In this document: piece by piece, positions 14,765 to 23,649 of the stretch
How positions within the stretch are numbered: position 1 is the stretch's first letter
Layout of the letters: each line of letters starts with the position of its first letter
From: Actinacidiphila acidipaludis
Lineage (GTDB): Bacteria; Actinomycetota; Actinomycetes; Streptomycetales; Streptomycetaceae
DNA: 64,000 nucleotides
Direction of reading: 5' to 3'
Assembly (NCBI RefSeq): GCF_019890725.1
Contig: NZ_JAINZZ010000029.1
Coordinates: 1 to 64,000, forward strand
The notes under the pieces: model-generated
What the model saw: the letters and a program-made list of their open reading frames with translations, nothing else
Database searches by the model: none
What the model was told of the DNA's origin: nothing
Position numbers and translations under genes: made by a program

Positions 14765-17266
14765 ATGGCGGAGGAGGGCATGGTCTTCAGAGGGGCGGCC
14801 GCGGCCGCCGTCTACGTGCCGGACGAGCAGTCCGGGCGGCTGCGTCTGAGCGAGGCGGTGGAGGAGGAGCCGGGGGACGGCGCCGCTTTCCCGGTGAGCT
14901 ACCCGACGTCGGGCCGTTCCGCGGTGGCCGAGGCCTTCCGCACCGGCGAGCTCGTGTGGTCCGCCGTCGCGGAAGCCGACGACCTCGCGGTGATCGGGTC
15001 CAGGACGGCCAGGGAGGCCCTCCCGGCGGACGGCGCCCCGCGGACCGCGGGCGAGTGGCTGGGGGCCGCCCCGCTGGCGGCCGGCGAGACGCTCATGGGA
15101 TGCCTGGCCGTCAGAGCTCCCGGCGGGAACGGATCCGGCGCCGAGCAGCGCAGCTTCCTCGAGCTGTACGCCGACCAGGTGTCCATGCGGATGGAGACAG
15201 AAGGCACCCGGGGCGGTACGGGCACGGTCGCCGACCCCGGCGTGCGGGAGCCGGGAACCCGGCCGGAGAGCCCCTGGGTGGACCTCGGGCGCATGGGTTC
15301 GTTCACTCTGGCGCCGGTCACCGGCCGGATCGAGGCGGACCGGCAGGCGCTGGACCTCCTGGGCCTGCCGGAGGACCGTTTCGACGGGCGTGTGGAGACG
15401 GTGCTGGCGCAGACCGTCCTGGAGGATCTTCCCGCACTGATGTCCGTCCTGGAGCCGCATGCGGGCCGGCCCTGTGGCGAGGACCTCGACTTCCGGGTGC
15501 GCCGCCCTGACGGCGGGCTGCGCAGGGTTCGGCTGCGTTTCCGCGTGCTGACGGACGACGGGGGGCGGCCGCGCCGGCTGCTGGGCGTGATCGCGGAGGC
15601 GTCGCACCTGCGGCCGACGGGGGCCGGGGTGCCCCGGGCCCAGCGCCTCTCGGTCGCCCTCGCCGCGGCGGCCACGGTCAGCGACGTGAGCCATGCCGTG
15701 GTCACCGCCCTGCGGGACCCGCTGGGGGCCGACACCGTGGTGCTCGCCGAGCTGCACGCGGGCCGGCTGGTGGTGACCGGCATGGAGCCGCACGGGCCCG
15801 CGGTGTGGGGCACCTGGCGCTCGCAGTGGCACTCGGAATGGCCGGACACCTCGCCGGGCGACCTGCCCACGCTGGAGGGCGTGCTGAGCGAGGGCCGCAC
15901 CCGCCTGTGGGCCTCCAGCAGCGGCCTGGAGCCGGGTCTCGCCGAGGCCGGCCCGGGAGGACTCGCGGTCCTGCCGCTCCCGGCGGACGGACGCATGGCG
16001 GGCGTGTGCCTGCTGGGCTGGGACGAGCCGCACGAGTTCGGCGCCGGGGAGCGCGCGCTCCTGACCTCGGCCGCGGGGCTGGTCGGGCACGCGCTGGCCC
16101 GCGCCCGTTCCCACGACGCCGAGAACGAGTTCACCTCGATACTGCAGCGCAGCCTGCTGCCCCGCGCCCTGCCGGTCCTGCCCGGCGGCACGGCGGTCGC
16201 CCGGTACCTGCCCGCGACGACGGGGCTCGCCGTGGGCGGTGACTGGTACGACGTGATCCCGGTGTCCGACCGGTCCGTTGCGCTGGTCATCGGCGACGTG
16301 CAGGGCCACAGTGCCGAGGCGGCGACGATCATGGGTCAGATCCGTACCGGGATCCGCGCCTACGCCGTCGAGGGGCACCCGCCCGACGTGGTGATGTCCC
16401 ACGCCAACCGCCTGCTCATCGGCCTGGACACCGAGGCGTTCGCGACCTGCTGCTACGTCGCGCTCGACGTCGAGGACGGCGAGGCCTGGGTGGTCCGGGC
16501 CGGCCACCCGCAGCCGGTGCTGCGAGCACCGGACGGCGCGACGCGCGAGGTCGAGGCCGAGGGCGGACCGCCGCTCGGCGTGATCGCGAGCGCCGACTTC
16601 CCGATGACCGCCCTCGGTATGGCCCCCGGGAGCGTCCTGGCCCTGTTCACGGACGGTCTGGTCGAGTCCTCGAAGCTCCATCTGGAGGACGGTGTACAGC
16701 GGGTCCGCAGGGTGCTGGCCTCGGCCGATCCGGGTGAGGCGGACCGCACGGCCGACGCACTGATCGGGACGACCGAGCGGCGCGAGGACGACGTGGCCCT
16801 CCTGCTGCTGCGCTACGACGGGCTGCCGGTCCGGCCGCGGCGGGCGAGCTGGTCGGTGTGGCGGCTGCCGGACGCCGTGATGCACGCCCGGCGTTTCACC
16901 GCGCGGGTGCTGCGCTCCTGGCACGAGACACGGGAGACGGACGCGATCCTGCTGGTCGTCTCCGAACTCGTCACCAACGCCATGACGCACACCAGCGGCG
17001 AGGTGCACCTGAACCTCACCCTGGCCGGGGAACGCATGCGTGTCGCGGTGAGCGACTCCTCGCCCCGCGCACCCGTCAAGCCCACGGGCATCGACTGGGA
17101 GGCCACCGGAGGCCGCGGCATCCTCCTCGTGGAGGCCGTCTGCGCCGCGTGGGGATCGGTGCCGCTCAGCGGTGGCAAGCAGGTGTGGGGCGAGATCGAT
17201 CTGCCGCCTCAGCACGCCGAGGCCGACGCCGAGGCCGGGGCAGGCCGGGAGGCGTCATGGCGATGA
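14765..17266 (+). CDS. SpoIIE-type PP2C phosphatase with GAF, PAS and anti-sigma-like HATPase domains
   Basis: The protein has about 833 residues. In order it shows a GAF-like N-terminus (about 1-140), a PAS domain (about 170-290), a second GAF domain (about 295-460), a SpoIIE/PP2C phosphatase domain (GGDWYDVIPVSDRSVALVIGDVQGH, FTDGLVESS, EDDVALLLLR) and a C-terminal HATPase_c of the RsbW class (VSELVTNAMTHT, GGRGILLVEAVCAAWG). Such proteins regulate partner-switching sigma-factor systems: the phosphatase acts on anti-anti-sigma factors and the HATPase can act as a serine kinase. I chose the ATG at 14765 after gcggggg. An upstream in-frame ATG at 14642 would add 41 residues of non-typical sequence. 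The 3' end overlaps the sugar-binding protein gene by 10 nt. Confidence 0.9.
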   Translation: MAEEGMVFRGAAAAAVYVPDEQSGRLRLSEAVEEEPGDGAAFPVSYPTSGRSAVAEAFRTGELVWSAVAEADDLAVIGSRTAREALPADGAPRTAGEWLGAAPLAAGETLMGCLAVRAPGGNGSGAEQRSFLELYADQVSMRMETEGTRGGTGTVADPGVREPGTRPESPWVDLGRMGSFTLAPVTGRIEADRQALDLLGLPEDRFDGRVETVLAQTVLEDLPALMSVLEPHAGRPCGEDLDFRVRRPDGGLRRVRLRFRVLTDDGGRPRRLLGVIAEASHLRPTGAGVPRAQRLSVALAAAATVSDVSHAVVTALRDPLGADTVVLAELHAGRLVVTGMEPHGPAVWGTWRSQWHSEWPDTSPGDLPTLEGVLSEGRTRLWASSSGLEPGLAEAGPGGLAVLPLPADGRMAGVCLLGWDEPHEFGAGERALLTSAAGLVGHALARARSHDAENEFTSILQRSLLPRALPVLPGGTAVARYLPATTGLAVGGDWYDVIPVSDRSVALVIGDVQGHSAEAATIMGQIRTGIRAYAVEGHPPDVVMSHANRLLIGLDTEAFATCCYVALDVEDGEAWVVRAGHPQPVLRAPDGATREVEAEGGPPLGVIASADFPMTALGMAPGSVLALFTDGLVESSKLHLEDGVQRVRRVLASADPGEADRTADALIGTTERREDDVALLLLRYDGLPVRPRRASWSVWRLPDAVMHARRFTARVLRSWHETRETDAILLVVSELVTNAMTHTSGEVHLNLTLAGERMRVAVSDSSPRAPVKPTGIDWEATGGRGILLVEAVCAAWGSVPLSGGKQVWGEIDLPPQHAEADAEAGAGREASWR

Positions 17267-18372
17267 GGCGCGGTTGGAGCCGCGGACGGACGCGCGGGCT
17301 GGTCGCCGCCCTGACGGCGGGCCTGGTCCTGGTGCTGGCCCCGCACGGCACGGCCCAAGTGGCCCACCGGGGGACCGCCGCCGAGGGGGGCTTCACCGTC
17401 GGCGTGCTGCTGCCCGACACGCACACCCCGCGCTGGACCAAGTTCGACAAGCCGCTGATCGAGAAACGCGTCAAGCAGCTCTGCGGAACCTGCACCGTGC
17501 GGTACGCCAACGCCTCGGCCGACGTCGCCACCCAGCAGTCGCAGGTGAACTCGATGATCGCCAACGGTGTGCGGGTGCTGATCCTGTCCCCGGTCGAGAG
17601 CAAGGCGCTGGCCACCTCGGTCAGGCGGGCGCACGCGAGCCACGTACCGGTGGTCTCCTACGACCGTCTCGCCGACGGCCCGCTGTCGGCCTACTCGGGC
17701 TACGACTCCGAGATGATCGGACGGCTGCAGGCCCAGGGACTGCTGGCCGCCCTCGGAAAGGGCGCGGGCCGGCCCCGGATCGTCATGATGAACGGCGAAC
17801 CCACCGACCCGAACGCCAAGGCCCTGCGGAAGGGCGCCCTGTCGGTGTTCCAGGGCAAGGCGGACGTCGTCGCCGAGTACAACACCACCGGATGGATCCC
17901 GCAGAACGCGTTCACCAACACCCTCGCGGCGGTCGCCAAGCTGGGCCCGCACGGTTTCGACGGCGTCTACTCGGCCAACGACGGACTGGCGACGGGCGTC
18001 GTCACCGCCCTGAAGGCCGAGAACGTCACGCCGCAGCCTCCCGTCACCGGTGAGGACGCCGACCTCGCCGCGGTACGGCGCGTCGTGACCGGCGAGCAGG
18101 CCGTCACGGTCTACAAGTCCTTCGCGGCCGAGGCCGACGCGGCCGCCGAGATGGCGGTGGCCCTGGCCCGCGGCATGCCGATCGACGCGATCGCCAAGCA
18201 GCGGATCAGCAACGACACCACCAAGGACATACCGGCGTACCTGGGCACTCCGGTCGCGGTGAACCGGGGCAACGTCAAGCAGACGATCGTCGACGCGGGT
18301 GTCTACACGGTCCAGCAGATATGCACACCGAAGGTCCAGTCCGCCTGCCGTGACGCCGGACTCACCGGCTGA
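17257..18372 (+). CDS. sugar ABC transporter substrate-binding protein (XylF/RbsB-like)
   Basis: The 371-aa protein belongs to the periplasmic-binding type 1 family. It has an N-terminal export signal (GLVAALTAGLVLVLAPHGTAQ) without a lipobox cysteine. Family signatures include GVLLPDTHTPRW, QSQVNSMIANGVRVLILSPV, VPVVSYDRLADG and GVYSANDGLATGVVTAL. The overall pattern is close to D-xylose-binding proteins, but specificity is not proven. The ATG lies inside the end of the phosphatase gene, with gggagg as ribosome site, so translation is coupled. The downstream genes supply the ATPase and the permease. Confidence 0.93.
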   Translation: MAMRRGWSRGRTRGLVAALTAGLVLVLAPHGTAQVAHRGTAAEGGFTVGVLLPDTHTPRWTKFDKPLIEKRVKQLCGTCTVRYANASADVATQQSQVNSMIANGVRVLILSPVESKALATSVRRAHASHVPVVSYDRLADGPLSAYSGYDSEMIGRLQAQGLLAALGKGAGRPRIVMMNGEPTDPNAKALRKGALSVFQGKADVVAEYNTTGWIPQNAFTNTLAAVAKLGPHGFDGVYSANDGLATGVVTALKAENVTPQPPVTGEDADLAAVRRVVTGEQAVTVYKSFAAEADAAAEMAVALARGMPIDAIAKQRISNDTTKDIPAYLGTPVAVNRGNVKQTIVDAGVYTVQQICTPKVQSACRDAGLTG

Positions 18373-18458
18373 ACCCGGCGGGTGCGCCGCGCCGCGTGCG
18401 GACGATGGCACCAGGCGGCGACGCGAGGCGAGTCGGTGACCGGCGGGAGGTGATTGAT

Positions 18459-19244
18459 GTGTCGAGCACACCGGTGCTCGCTCTGCACGGAATCTGCAAG
18501 CGGTTCGGTGCCGTCCAGGCGCTCACCGACATCGAGCTGGAGATCCACGCGGGTGAGGTCGTCGCGCTCGTCGGCGACAACGGCGCCGGCAAGTCCACGC
18601 TCCTCAAGGCGATCACCGGAGTCGGGCCGGCCGACGCGGGGGTCATCGAGTGGTGTGGCCGGCCGGTACGGATCCAGCGCCCCCGCGACGCCCAGGAGCT
18701 GGGCATCGCCGGCGTGTACCAGGACCTCGCGCTGTGCGAGAACCTCGACGTGGTCGGAAACCTCTTCCTGGGCCACGAGATCACGCGGGCGGGCGTGCTG
18801 GACGAGGTCGCCATGGAACGCCAGGCCCTGGAACTGGAACCGCTGGCGATCCTGACCAAGCACCGGCCGAACGTGCGGGTCCCCGTCGCCACCCTCTCCG
18901 CGGGGCAGCGTCAGTCGGTGGCCATCGGCCGCGCCATCCTCAGCCGCCCCCGGCTGCTCGTCCTCGACGAGCCCACCGCCGCCCTGGGGATCGAGCAGAC
19001 CGCGCAGTTCCTCGACCTGATCGACCGCCTGCGGGACCAGGGCACCGCGATCATGCTCATCAGCCACAACCTCGGTGACGTCAAGGCCGTCGCCGACCAG
19101 GCCGCGGTGCTGCGGCACGGCCGCAACAACGGCTTCTTCGACGTGCCCTCCACGACGCACGAGCAGATCGTGTCCTCCATCACCGGTGCCACCGACAACG
19201 CCGTGACGCAGCGCGCGACCAAGCCCTGGGAGGACATGCTGTGA
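18459..19244 (+). CDS. sugar ABC transporter ATP-binding protein
   Basis: This 261-aa ABC ATPase has Walker A GDNGAGKST, the Q-loop YQDLAL, the signature LSAGQRQ, Walker B LLVLDEPTAAL and the switch histidine in LISHN. It contains one nucleotide-binding domain only, unlike the duplicated XylG/RbsA ATPases of enterobacteria. Single-domain forms are normal in actinobacterial xylose-type importers. GTG at 18459 is the likely start because gggagg lies 8 nt upstream; in-frame ATGs at 18396 and 18405 are less well placed. It overlaps the permease gene by 4 nt. Confidence 0.93.
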   Translation: MSSTPVLALHGICKRFGAVQALTDIELEIHAGEVVALVGDNGAGKSTLLKAITGVGPADAGVIEWCGRPVRIQRPRDAQELGIAGVYQDLALCENLDVVGNLFLGHEITRAGVLDEVAMERQALELEPLAILTKHRPNVRVPVATLSAGQRQSVAIGRAILSRPRLLVLDEPTAALGIEQTAQFLDLIDRLRDQGTAIMLISHNLGDVKAVADQAAVLRHGRNNGFFDVPSTTHEQIVSSITGATDNAVTQRATKPWEDML

Positions 19245-20539
19245 ACGGCGCGGACGCCCCCGGTGACGCCGGAGGCGCCAAGGCGGCCGGCCGCACGGCC
19301 GGAGAGCGCCGGGCCACCGTCCGACCGGGCGGTGGCCCCGGCGAACCCGGCCGGCAGGGGCTGAAGGGCTACCTCCGCTCGCTCGGCGACCGGCTGCGCA
19401 GCGGCAGACTCGGCGCGTTCCCCGTCGTCGTCTCCCTGCTGGTGACGTGGATCGTCTTCCAGAGCCTGAACCACAACTTCCTGTCCCCCCGCAACCTGTC
19501 GGACATCTGCGTGGACATCGTCGGCCCCGGCCTGGTCGCCGTGGGCATCGTCTTCGTCCTGCTGCTGGGGGAGGTGGACCTGTCGGTCGGTTCCGTCAGC
19601 GGACTCACGGCGTCGATCTTCGCGGTGATGTACGTCAACAGCGGCGAGCCCGAATGGCTCGCCATCGTCTCGGCCCTGCTCTCGGGGGCCGCCATCGGGA
19701 CCATCCAGGGGTTCTTCTTCGCCCGCGTCGGCGTCCCGGCGTTCGTCGTCACCCTGGCGGGGCTGCTGGTGTGGAACGGCCTGATGCTCTACGTGCTGGG
19801 AGCCAGCGGGACCATCGACCTGGGCGACCGCGGGCTGGTCGCGGAACTCAGCACCCGCTACTTCCACAGCGCGGCGCTCGCCTACGGCCTGGCGGCGCTG
19901 GGCACCGGCGCGTTCTTCGTGATGACATACCGGGACAACCGCGCGCGAAGCCGTGCCGGGATGTCCGCCCTGCCGGTGTGGGAGATCGCCGAGCGCACCC
20001 TGGGCGTCGCCGCTCCCTCGTTCGCGGCCGCCTGGGTCCTGGAGGACTTCCGGGGCGTGCCGCTCGCCCTCCTGGTCTTCCTGGTGTTCGTCGTCGGCCT
20101 CGACTTCGTCCTGCGGCGCACCACCTACGGAAGACGGATCTTCGCGATCGGGGGAGAGGCCGAGGCCGCCCGCCGTTCGGGTATCAACGTGGTCTGGACA
20201 CGCGTATCCGCCTTCGCGATGTCCGGCACCCTGGCCGCGGTCGGCGGCCTGTTCCTGACGTCACGGGTGGCGTCGGTGGGACAGACATCCGGCTCCACCA
20301 CCCTGCTGATCAACGCGATCGCCGCCGCCGTCATCGGCGGGGTCAGCCTCTTCGGCGGACGCGGCACGACCTGGTCCGCGCTGCTGGGCATCCTGGTCAT
20401 CCAGTCCATCGCGTCCGGGATGGTCCTGATCGGCCTGGAGACGGCCGTGCAGTACATGGTCACCGGCGGCGTCCTGCTCGGCGCCGTCATCCTGGACTCC
20501 CTCTCGCGCCGGTCCCAGAAGCTCCACGGCCGCGCCTGA
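19241..20539 (+). CDS. sugar ABC transporter permease (XylH/RbsC-like)
   Basis: The 432-aa membrane protein starts with a hydrophilic Gly/Ala-rich extension of about 55 residues. It is followed by roughly ten membrane segments of the BPD_transp_2 type. Typical motifs are GEVDLSVGSVSGLTA, GVPAFVVTLAGLLVWNGL, YGRRIFAIGGEAEAARRSGI and the C-terminal LFGGRGTTW. It forms the channel for the preceding binding protein and ATPase. GTG start in a GTGA overlap. A weak hairpin (gcccgg at 20541-20546 with ccgggc at 20558-20563) follows the stop. Confidence 0.93.
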   Translation: MNGADAPGDAGGAKAAGRTAGERRATVRPGGGPGEPGRQGLKGYLRSLGDRLRSGRLGAFPVVVSLLVTWIVFQSLNHNFLSPRNLSDICVDIVGPGLVAVGIVFVLLLGEVDLSVGSVSGLTASIFAVMYVNSGEPEWLAIVSALLSGAAIGTIQGFFFARVGVPAFVVTLAGLLVWNGLMLYVLGASGTIDLGDRGLVAELSTRYFHSAALAYGLAALGTGAFFVMTYRDNRARSRAGMSALPVWEIAERTLGVAAPSFAAAWVLEDFRGVPLALLVFLVFVVGLDFVLRRTTYGRRIFAIGGEAEAARRSGINVVWTRVSAFAMSGTLAAVGGLFLTSRVASVGQTSGSTTLLINAIAAAVIGGVSLFGGRGTTWSALLGILVIQSIASGMVLIGLETAVQYMVTGGVLLGAVILDSLSRRSQKLHGRA

Positions 20540-20676
20540 GGCCCGGCGCCCACGGCACCGGGCGGCCCGCCCCGCACATCCCGGCCGCGAATGCGCATAA
20601 AATGCTCCATACGAGGTAATTCGTGGCGGAGCCGGATGACTCCACCCGGGGGGAATCCGAACCGCGGAGGTGACCC

Positions 20677-20967
20677 ATGGGCGAATGGACGGCCTGGACG
20701 ACGCAGGGCATCCTCAGCGGATCCGGGGGCGTCGACACCGTGGAGATCGGCCCCGTCCACGGTGACATCACCCTCCACACCACCTGGGTCGACGGCCAGG
20801 CGGAACTGGCGGTTCAGTACAGCGGTGCGACCGATTGGTTCACGATCGTCGGCAGCCCCGTACCGGCGGCGACCGAGCACGACGCCCGTGACCTCCACCA
20901 GCGCATGGTGGAAGCCGCCAAGGCCGGCCGGGGCGCGACCGCTCCCCGTGCGGGACAAGCGGCGTGA
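20677..20967 (+). CDS. small conserved-looking hypothetical protein
   Basis: The 96-aa protein has an excellent ribosome site (ggaggtgac) and its own terminator hairpin, so it is very likely expressed. The central part (TVEIGPVHGDITLHTTW, ELAVQYSGATDWFTIVGS) looks like alternating beta strands of a small globular domain, followed by one helix (HDARDLHQRMVEAAKAG). There is no signal peptide or membrane segment. I do not recognise a function. It lies after the sugar transporter operon but is separated by 137 nt. Confidence 0.75.
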   Translation: MGEWTAWTTQGILSGSGGVDTVEIGPVHGDITLHTTWVDGQAELAVQYSGATDWFTIVGSPVPAATEHDARDLHQRMVEAAKAGRGATAPRAGQAA

Positions 20968-20972
20968 CGCTG

Positions 20973-21011
20973 TCCGCGGACGCCGGCGGCATCACCGCAG
21001 GCGTCCGCGGA
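20973..21011 (+). terminator. hairpin terminator after the 96-aa gene
   Basis: TCCGCGGACGCC (20973-20984) pairs perfectly with GGCGTCCGCGGA (21000-21011) around a 15-nt loop. The hairpin starts 5 nt after the stop codon. There is no long U-run. Confidence 0.65.
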
Positions 21012-21026
21012 GCCGATCCACGGTGC

Positions 21027-21218
21027 TCAGAGCACGGCGTTGGCGGCCGCGCCCGGAAAGTCCGTGCTGAGGGCCAGTTCCCTGCCCGCCTCGAACTCGG
21101 CCCGGAGCTGGTCCGGCTTGACGCCGATGCGGCGCTGCGCGTCGCTGCCCAGGACCACCCAGTGACGCGGCTCGGGCGCCTTCACCGCGTCGTGGATGGC
21201 CTCGGCGAAGCCCTCCCG
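21027..21218 (-). pseudogene. C-terminal remnant of a second SDR gene
   Basis: Reading the minus strand from about 21218 gives REGFAEAIHDAVKAPEP, then RHWVVLGSDAQRRIGVK, and ends with STDFPGAAANAVL and a stop at 21029-21027. The pattern 'LGSDA...STDFP' is the typical tail of one SDR subfamily (SDRs annotated as NAD(P)-dependent oxidoreductases). No Rossmann part or start codon precedes it. An intact SDR gene stops only about 50 nt upstream on the same strand. It is best explained as the leftover of a deleted or recombined paralogue. Confidence 0.6.
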
Positions 21219-21270
21219 TGAAGCACCGCGCGGGTGAGGCCGACCGGAGGAGGTGGAGCGTGCGTCGTGC

Positions 21271-22104
21271 CTACGCCGGGAAGTCCGCGGCGGCGCTGGC
21301 CTCCGCCCACTTCCTCGTCTCGGCGGCGCGGGCGTCTCCGGCTTCGAGGGCCATGGTCACGGCCTGGGCGCCGAGCGGCAGCCGGCGCGGTGGCTCGGCG
21401 TGCCCGGCCACGTCGATGAGGACCCGGGCGGCGCGGACCGGGTCACCGGGCTGCGTCCCGTTGTTCCGCGCCCGGTACTCGTTCATGGCGCCGACGGTCT
21501 GCTCGTAGTCGGCACCCACGGCGTGGAGTTCCATGGACGAGCCCTGCCAGTCCGTCCGGAACGCGCCCGGCTCGACGATGACGACCCGCACCCCGAACGG
21601 CGCGACCTCGTTGGCCAGCACCTCCGAGAAGCCCTCCACCGCGAACTTCGCGCTCTGGTAGGCGCCCATGCCCGGCGTGCCGCCCACCCTGCCGCCCAGC
21701 GAGGAGAACTGCAGGAACGTGCCGGAGCGCTGAGCGCGCAGCACCGGAAGAGCCGCGCGGGTGACGTTGACGACCCCGAAGAAGTTCGCCTCGAACTGAC
21801 CCCGGAAGTCGTCCTCCGTCATCTCCTCGATGGGCGCGCTGTTGGCGTACCCGGCGTTGTTCACGACGACGTCCAGACGGCCGAAGGAGTCCACGGCGGC
21901 CCGCACCGCGTTCCTGGCCGCGGCGGTGTCGGTGACGTCCAGGGCGACCGAACGCACCTGCCCGCCGTAGCGGGAGACCAGGTCGTCGAGCTGCTCCGGA
22001 CGGCGCGCGGTCGCCACCAGCCGGTCACCGTTCTCCAGAACCGCTTCCGCCAGGGCGCGCCCGAAACCGCGGGACGCGCCGGTTATCAACCATTTGGTGG
22101 TCAT
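21271..22104 (-). CDS. SDR family oxidoreductase
   Basis: This is a 277-aa classical SDR. MTTKWLITGASRGFG carries the TGxxxGxG loop. NNAGYANSAPIEE, the catalytic Ser in FSSLGG, and YQSAK follow. The C-terminal part (YRARNNGTQPGDPVRAARVLIDV) matches the same SDR subfamily as the adjacent remnant. ATG at 22104 follows aagga; another ATG two codons upstream is possible. An extended frame up to 22305 is not typical protein. NAD(P)H-dependent carbonyl reduction is expected and the substrate is unknown. Confidence 0.9.
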   Translation of the reverse strand: MTTKWLITGASRGFGRALAEAVLENGDRLVATARRPEQLDDLVSRYGGQVRSVALDVTDTAAARNAVRAAVDSFGRLDVVVNNAGYANSAPIEEMTEDDFRGQFEANFFGVVNVTRAALPVLRAQRSGTFLQFSSLGGRVGGTPGMGAYQSAKFAVEGFSEVLANEVAPFGVRVVIVEPGAFRTDWQGSSMELHAVGADYEQTVGAMNEYRARNNGTQPGDPVRAARVLIDVAGHAEPPRRLPLGAQAVTMALEAGDARAAETRKWAEASAAADFPA

Positions 22105-22957
22105 TTTCATCCTTGTGCGAAGTAGGGATCGGAATGAGCTGACATCACTGATCCTGTCGCGGCGTCCCGCGGACGACGTCCGTCGTTTGACTGCCGGATC
22201 CGGCGGCGGCGGGGTGGCGGTGGCGCCGCGTGTACGTAAGTCATCGCGGTTCTGTCGCCCACCCGGCCCGCTGAGGGCGGACGCGGCCTGTCCGGCGGCG
22301 GTCACGCAGGGGGAACACGGCGGTCCGGGTCTGGGCGCGTTCCTCCGGCGGAAGGCGCCACGACGGCCCTGCGGGGGAGTGCCGGACGCGGTCGGGCGGA
22401 GGTCCCGGCGTCATGCGACGGACACGGATGCCCGGCCCTCGGCACTGGCGGAAACCCGTGCTCACCAGGCCGAACGCCCCCGCCGGCCGGGCGTGACGGC
22501 CACGTTCTCCAGGGTACGGAACCCCTGACGAGCACGCCACGCGATGGGTGCGGGCCCGCTCAAGGCACCGCGCGGGTTCCGCCTCCTCACCGGTGACGTG
22601 CGTCGGCCACATCCGGATGTCGCCGGCGCCGCTCATCGGCGTCAAGCCGCCCTGCAGCAGCTCACGGCCCATGTGCCAGACGCACCGGGGCCCCGCTCGG
22701 TGAAGAACTCCACTGTGATCAGGGCCGGTTCCGCCGGGTCGGAGGTGAACTCCGCCTGTGGGGGGGTGCCGGGTGAACTCGACGAGCATCTGGGCGAGTT
22801 GTATGACCTGGGGAGCACGAGTCCGGGGCGCGAAGGTGCAGGGCACGGACGCCCCCGGCGGGGGACGGGGGCGTCCGGCGTCCGCGCGGGTGTCGGACCG
22901 GGCCGCGGGTCCGGGTCCGGGTCCGAGCGGGCACACCCCGGCGCCCGTCCGGTGGCC
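22105..22957. other. ~850-bp region without an intact gene
   Basis: Apart from the SsgA-like relic at 22500-22760, I find no coding pattern with a start and ribosome site on either strand. The part just above 22110 should hold the promoter of the minus-strand SDR gene. The stretch 22780-22957 lies downstream of the metallo-hydrolase gene. Confidence 0.5.
22500..22760 (-). pseudogene. frameshifted SsgA-like sporulation/cell-division protein relic
   Basis: On the minus strand one frame reads AEFTSDPAEPALITVEFFTER, and a second frame continues WHMGRELLQGGLTPMSGAGD then IRMWPTHV. The combination DP-x(n)-FxT, W-x3-R-[DE]-L-L, GL and GD[IV]RxWP is the core pattern of SsgA-like proteins. A 1-nt shift in the cggggccccgg run near 22690 breaks it. 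The 3' part shows no SsgA-like ending. No intact start is evident. It could also be a sequencing error in a GC homopolymer. Confidence 0.5.
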
Positions 22958-23599
22958 TCATGCGATCTCGATCGACTCGCCCGGGACCAGGCGGCGATGG
23001 GGTGCCGCGGCGCCGGGGCCGATCCCGTTCAGCAGGCCCGCGATCATCGTGCTGCCGACATCGTTGAGGGCGCCGTCGTGGACGGCGTACGTCTGCTTCG
23101 GGGAGACCTCGCGCACGTAGTCGATGAGCTGACCGGTCGTGGACCAGGGGCCGTGCACGGGCAGCAGCAGGGTGTCGACGGTGGTGTCCGGGACGGTGAG
23201 GGCGTCGCCGGGGTGGAACAGGGTGTCGTCGATGAGGAAGCCGATGTTCGCGACCCGCGGGAAGTCGGCGTGGACGGGCGCGTGCCACGTCCCGTGGACC
23301 TTCACGTCGAAGCCGGCCGCGGTGAAGGCCTCGCCCTCGCCGACGGCGGTGACGCGCGACCCGAGGCCGTCCAGTTGCCCGGCCACAGAGGTGTTGGTCC
23401 AGATCCTCAGGCCGGGGTTGTTCCGCGCGGCCGCGCGGAGGGCATCCTCGGAGAAGTGGTCGAAGTGCTCGTGGGTGACCAGAACGGCGTCGGCGCCGTC
23501 CAGCGCGTGCGGTTCCGTCAGCCCGCCCGGATCGACGACAAGGCGGCGGCCGTCCCTCTCGATGCGAACACAGGCATGGCCGAACTTCGTGAGCTGCAT
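22958..23599 (-). CDS. metallo-beta-lactamase-fold hydrolase (UlaG-like)
   Basis: The 213-aa protein begins MQLTKFGHACVRIE, the usual entry of UlaG-type metal-dependent hydrolases. It carries the metal motif VTHEHFDHF (His43, His45, Asp47, His48), then HGTWHAPVHAD, FHPGDAL and LLPVHGPW, which supply further ligands. The ATG at 23599 follows aggga; upstream in-frame codons are not needed. It is divergent from a MarR gene across a perfect palindrome, so it is probably repressed by that regulator. The substrate is unknown. Confidence 0.9.
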   Translation of the reverse strand: MQLTKFGHACVRIERDGRRLVVDPGGLTEPHALDGADAVLVTHEHFDHFSEDALRAAARNNPGLRIWTNTSVAGQLDGLGSRVTAVGEGEAFTAAGFDVKVHGTWHAPVHADFPRVANIGFLIDDTLFHPGDALTVPDTTVDTLLLPVHGPWSTTGQLIDYVREVSPKQTYAVHDGALNDVGSTMIAGLLNGIGPGAAAPHRRLVPGESIEIA

Positions 23600-23649
23600 G
23601 GTGTCGTCCCTGATCGTTTCGTCATGTGAGCACTGAAGGTGAGGTGGTG

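Noticed and set aside
14609..17215. 868-aa minus-strand ORF opposite the PP2C phosphatase gene
   Set aside because: Antisense shadow; low-complexity Gly/Arg/His sequence and no ribosome site.
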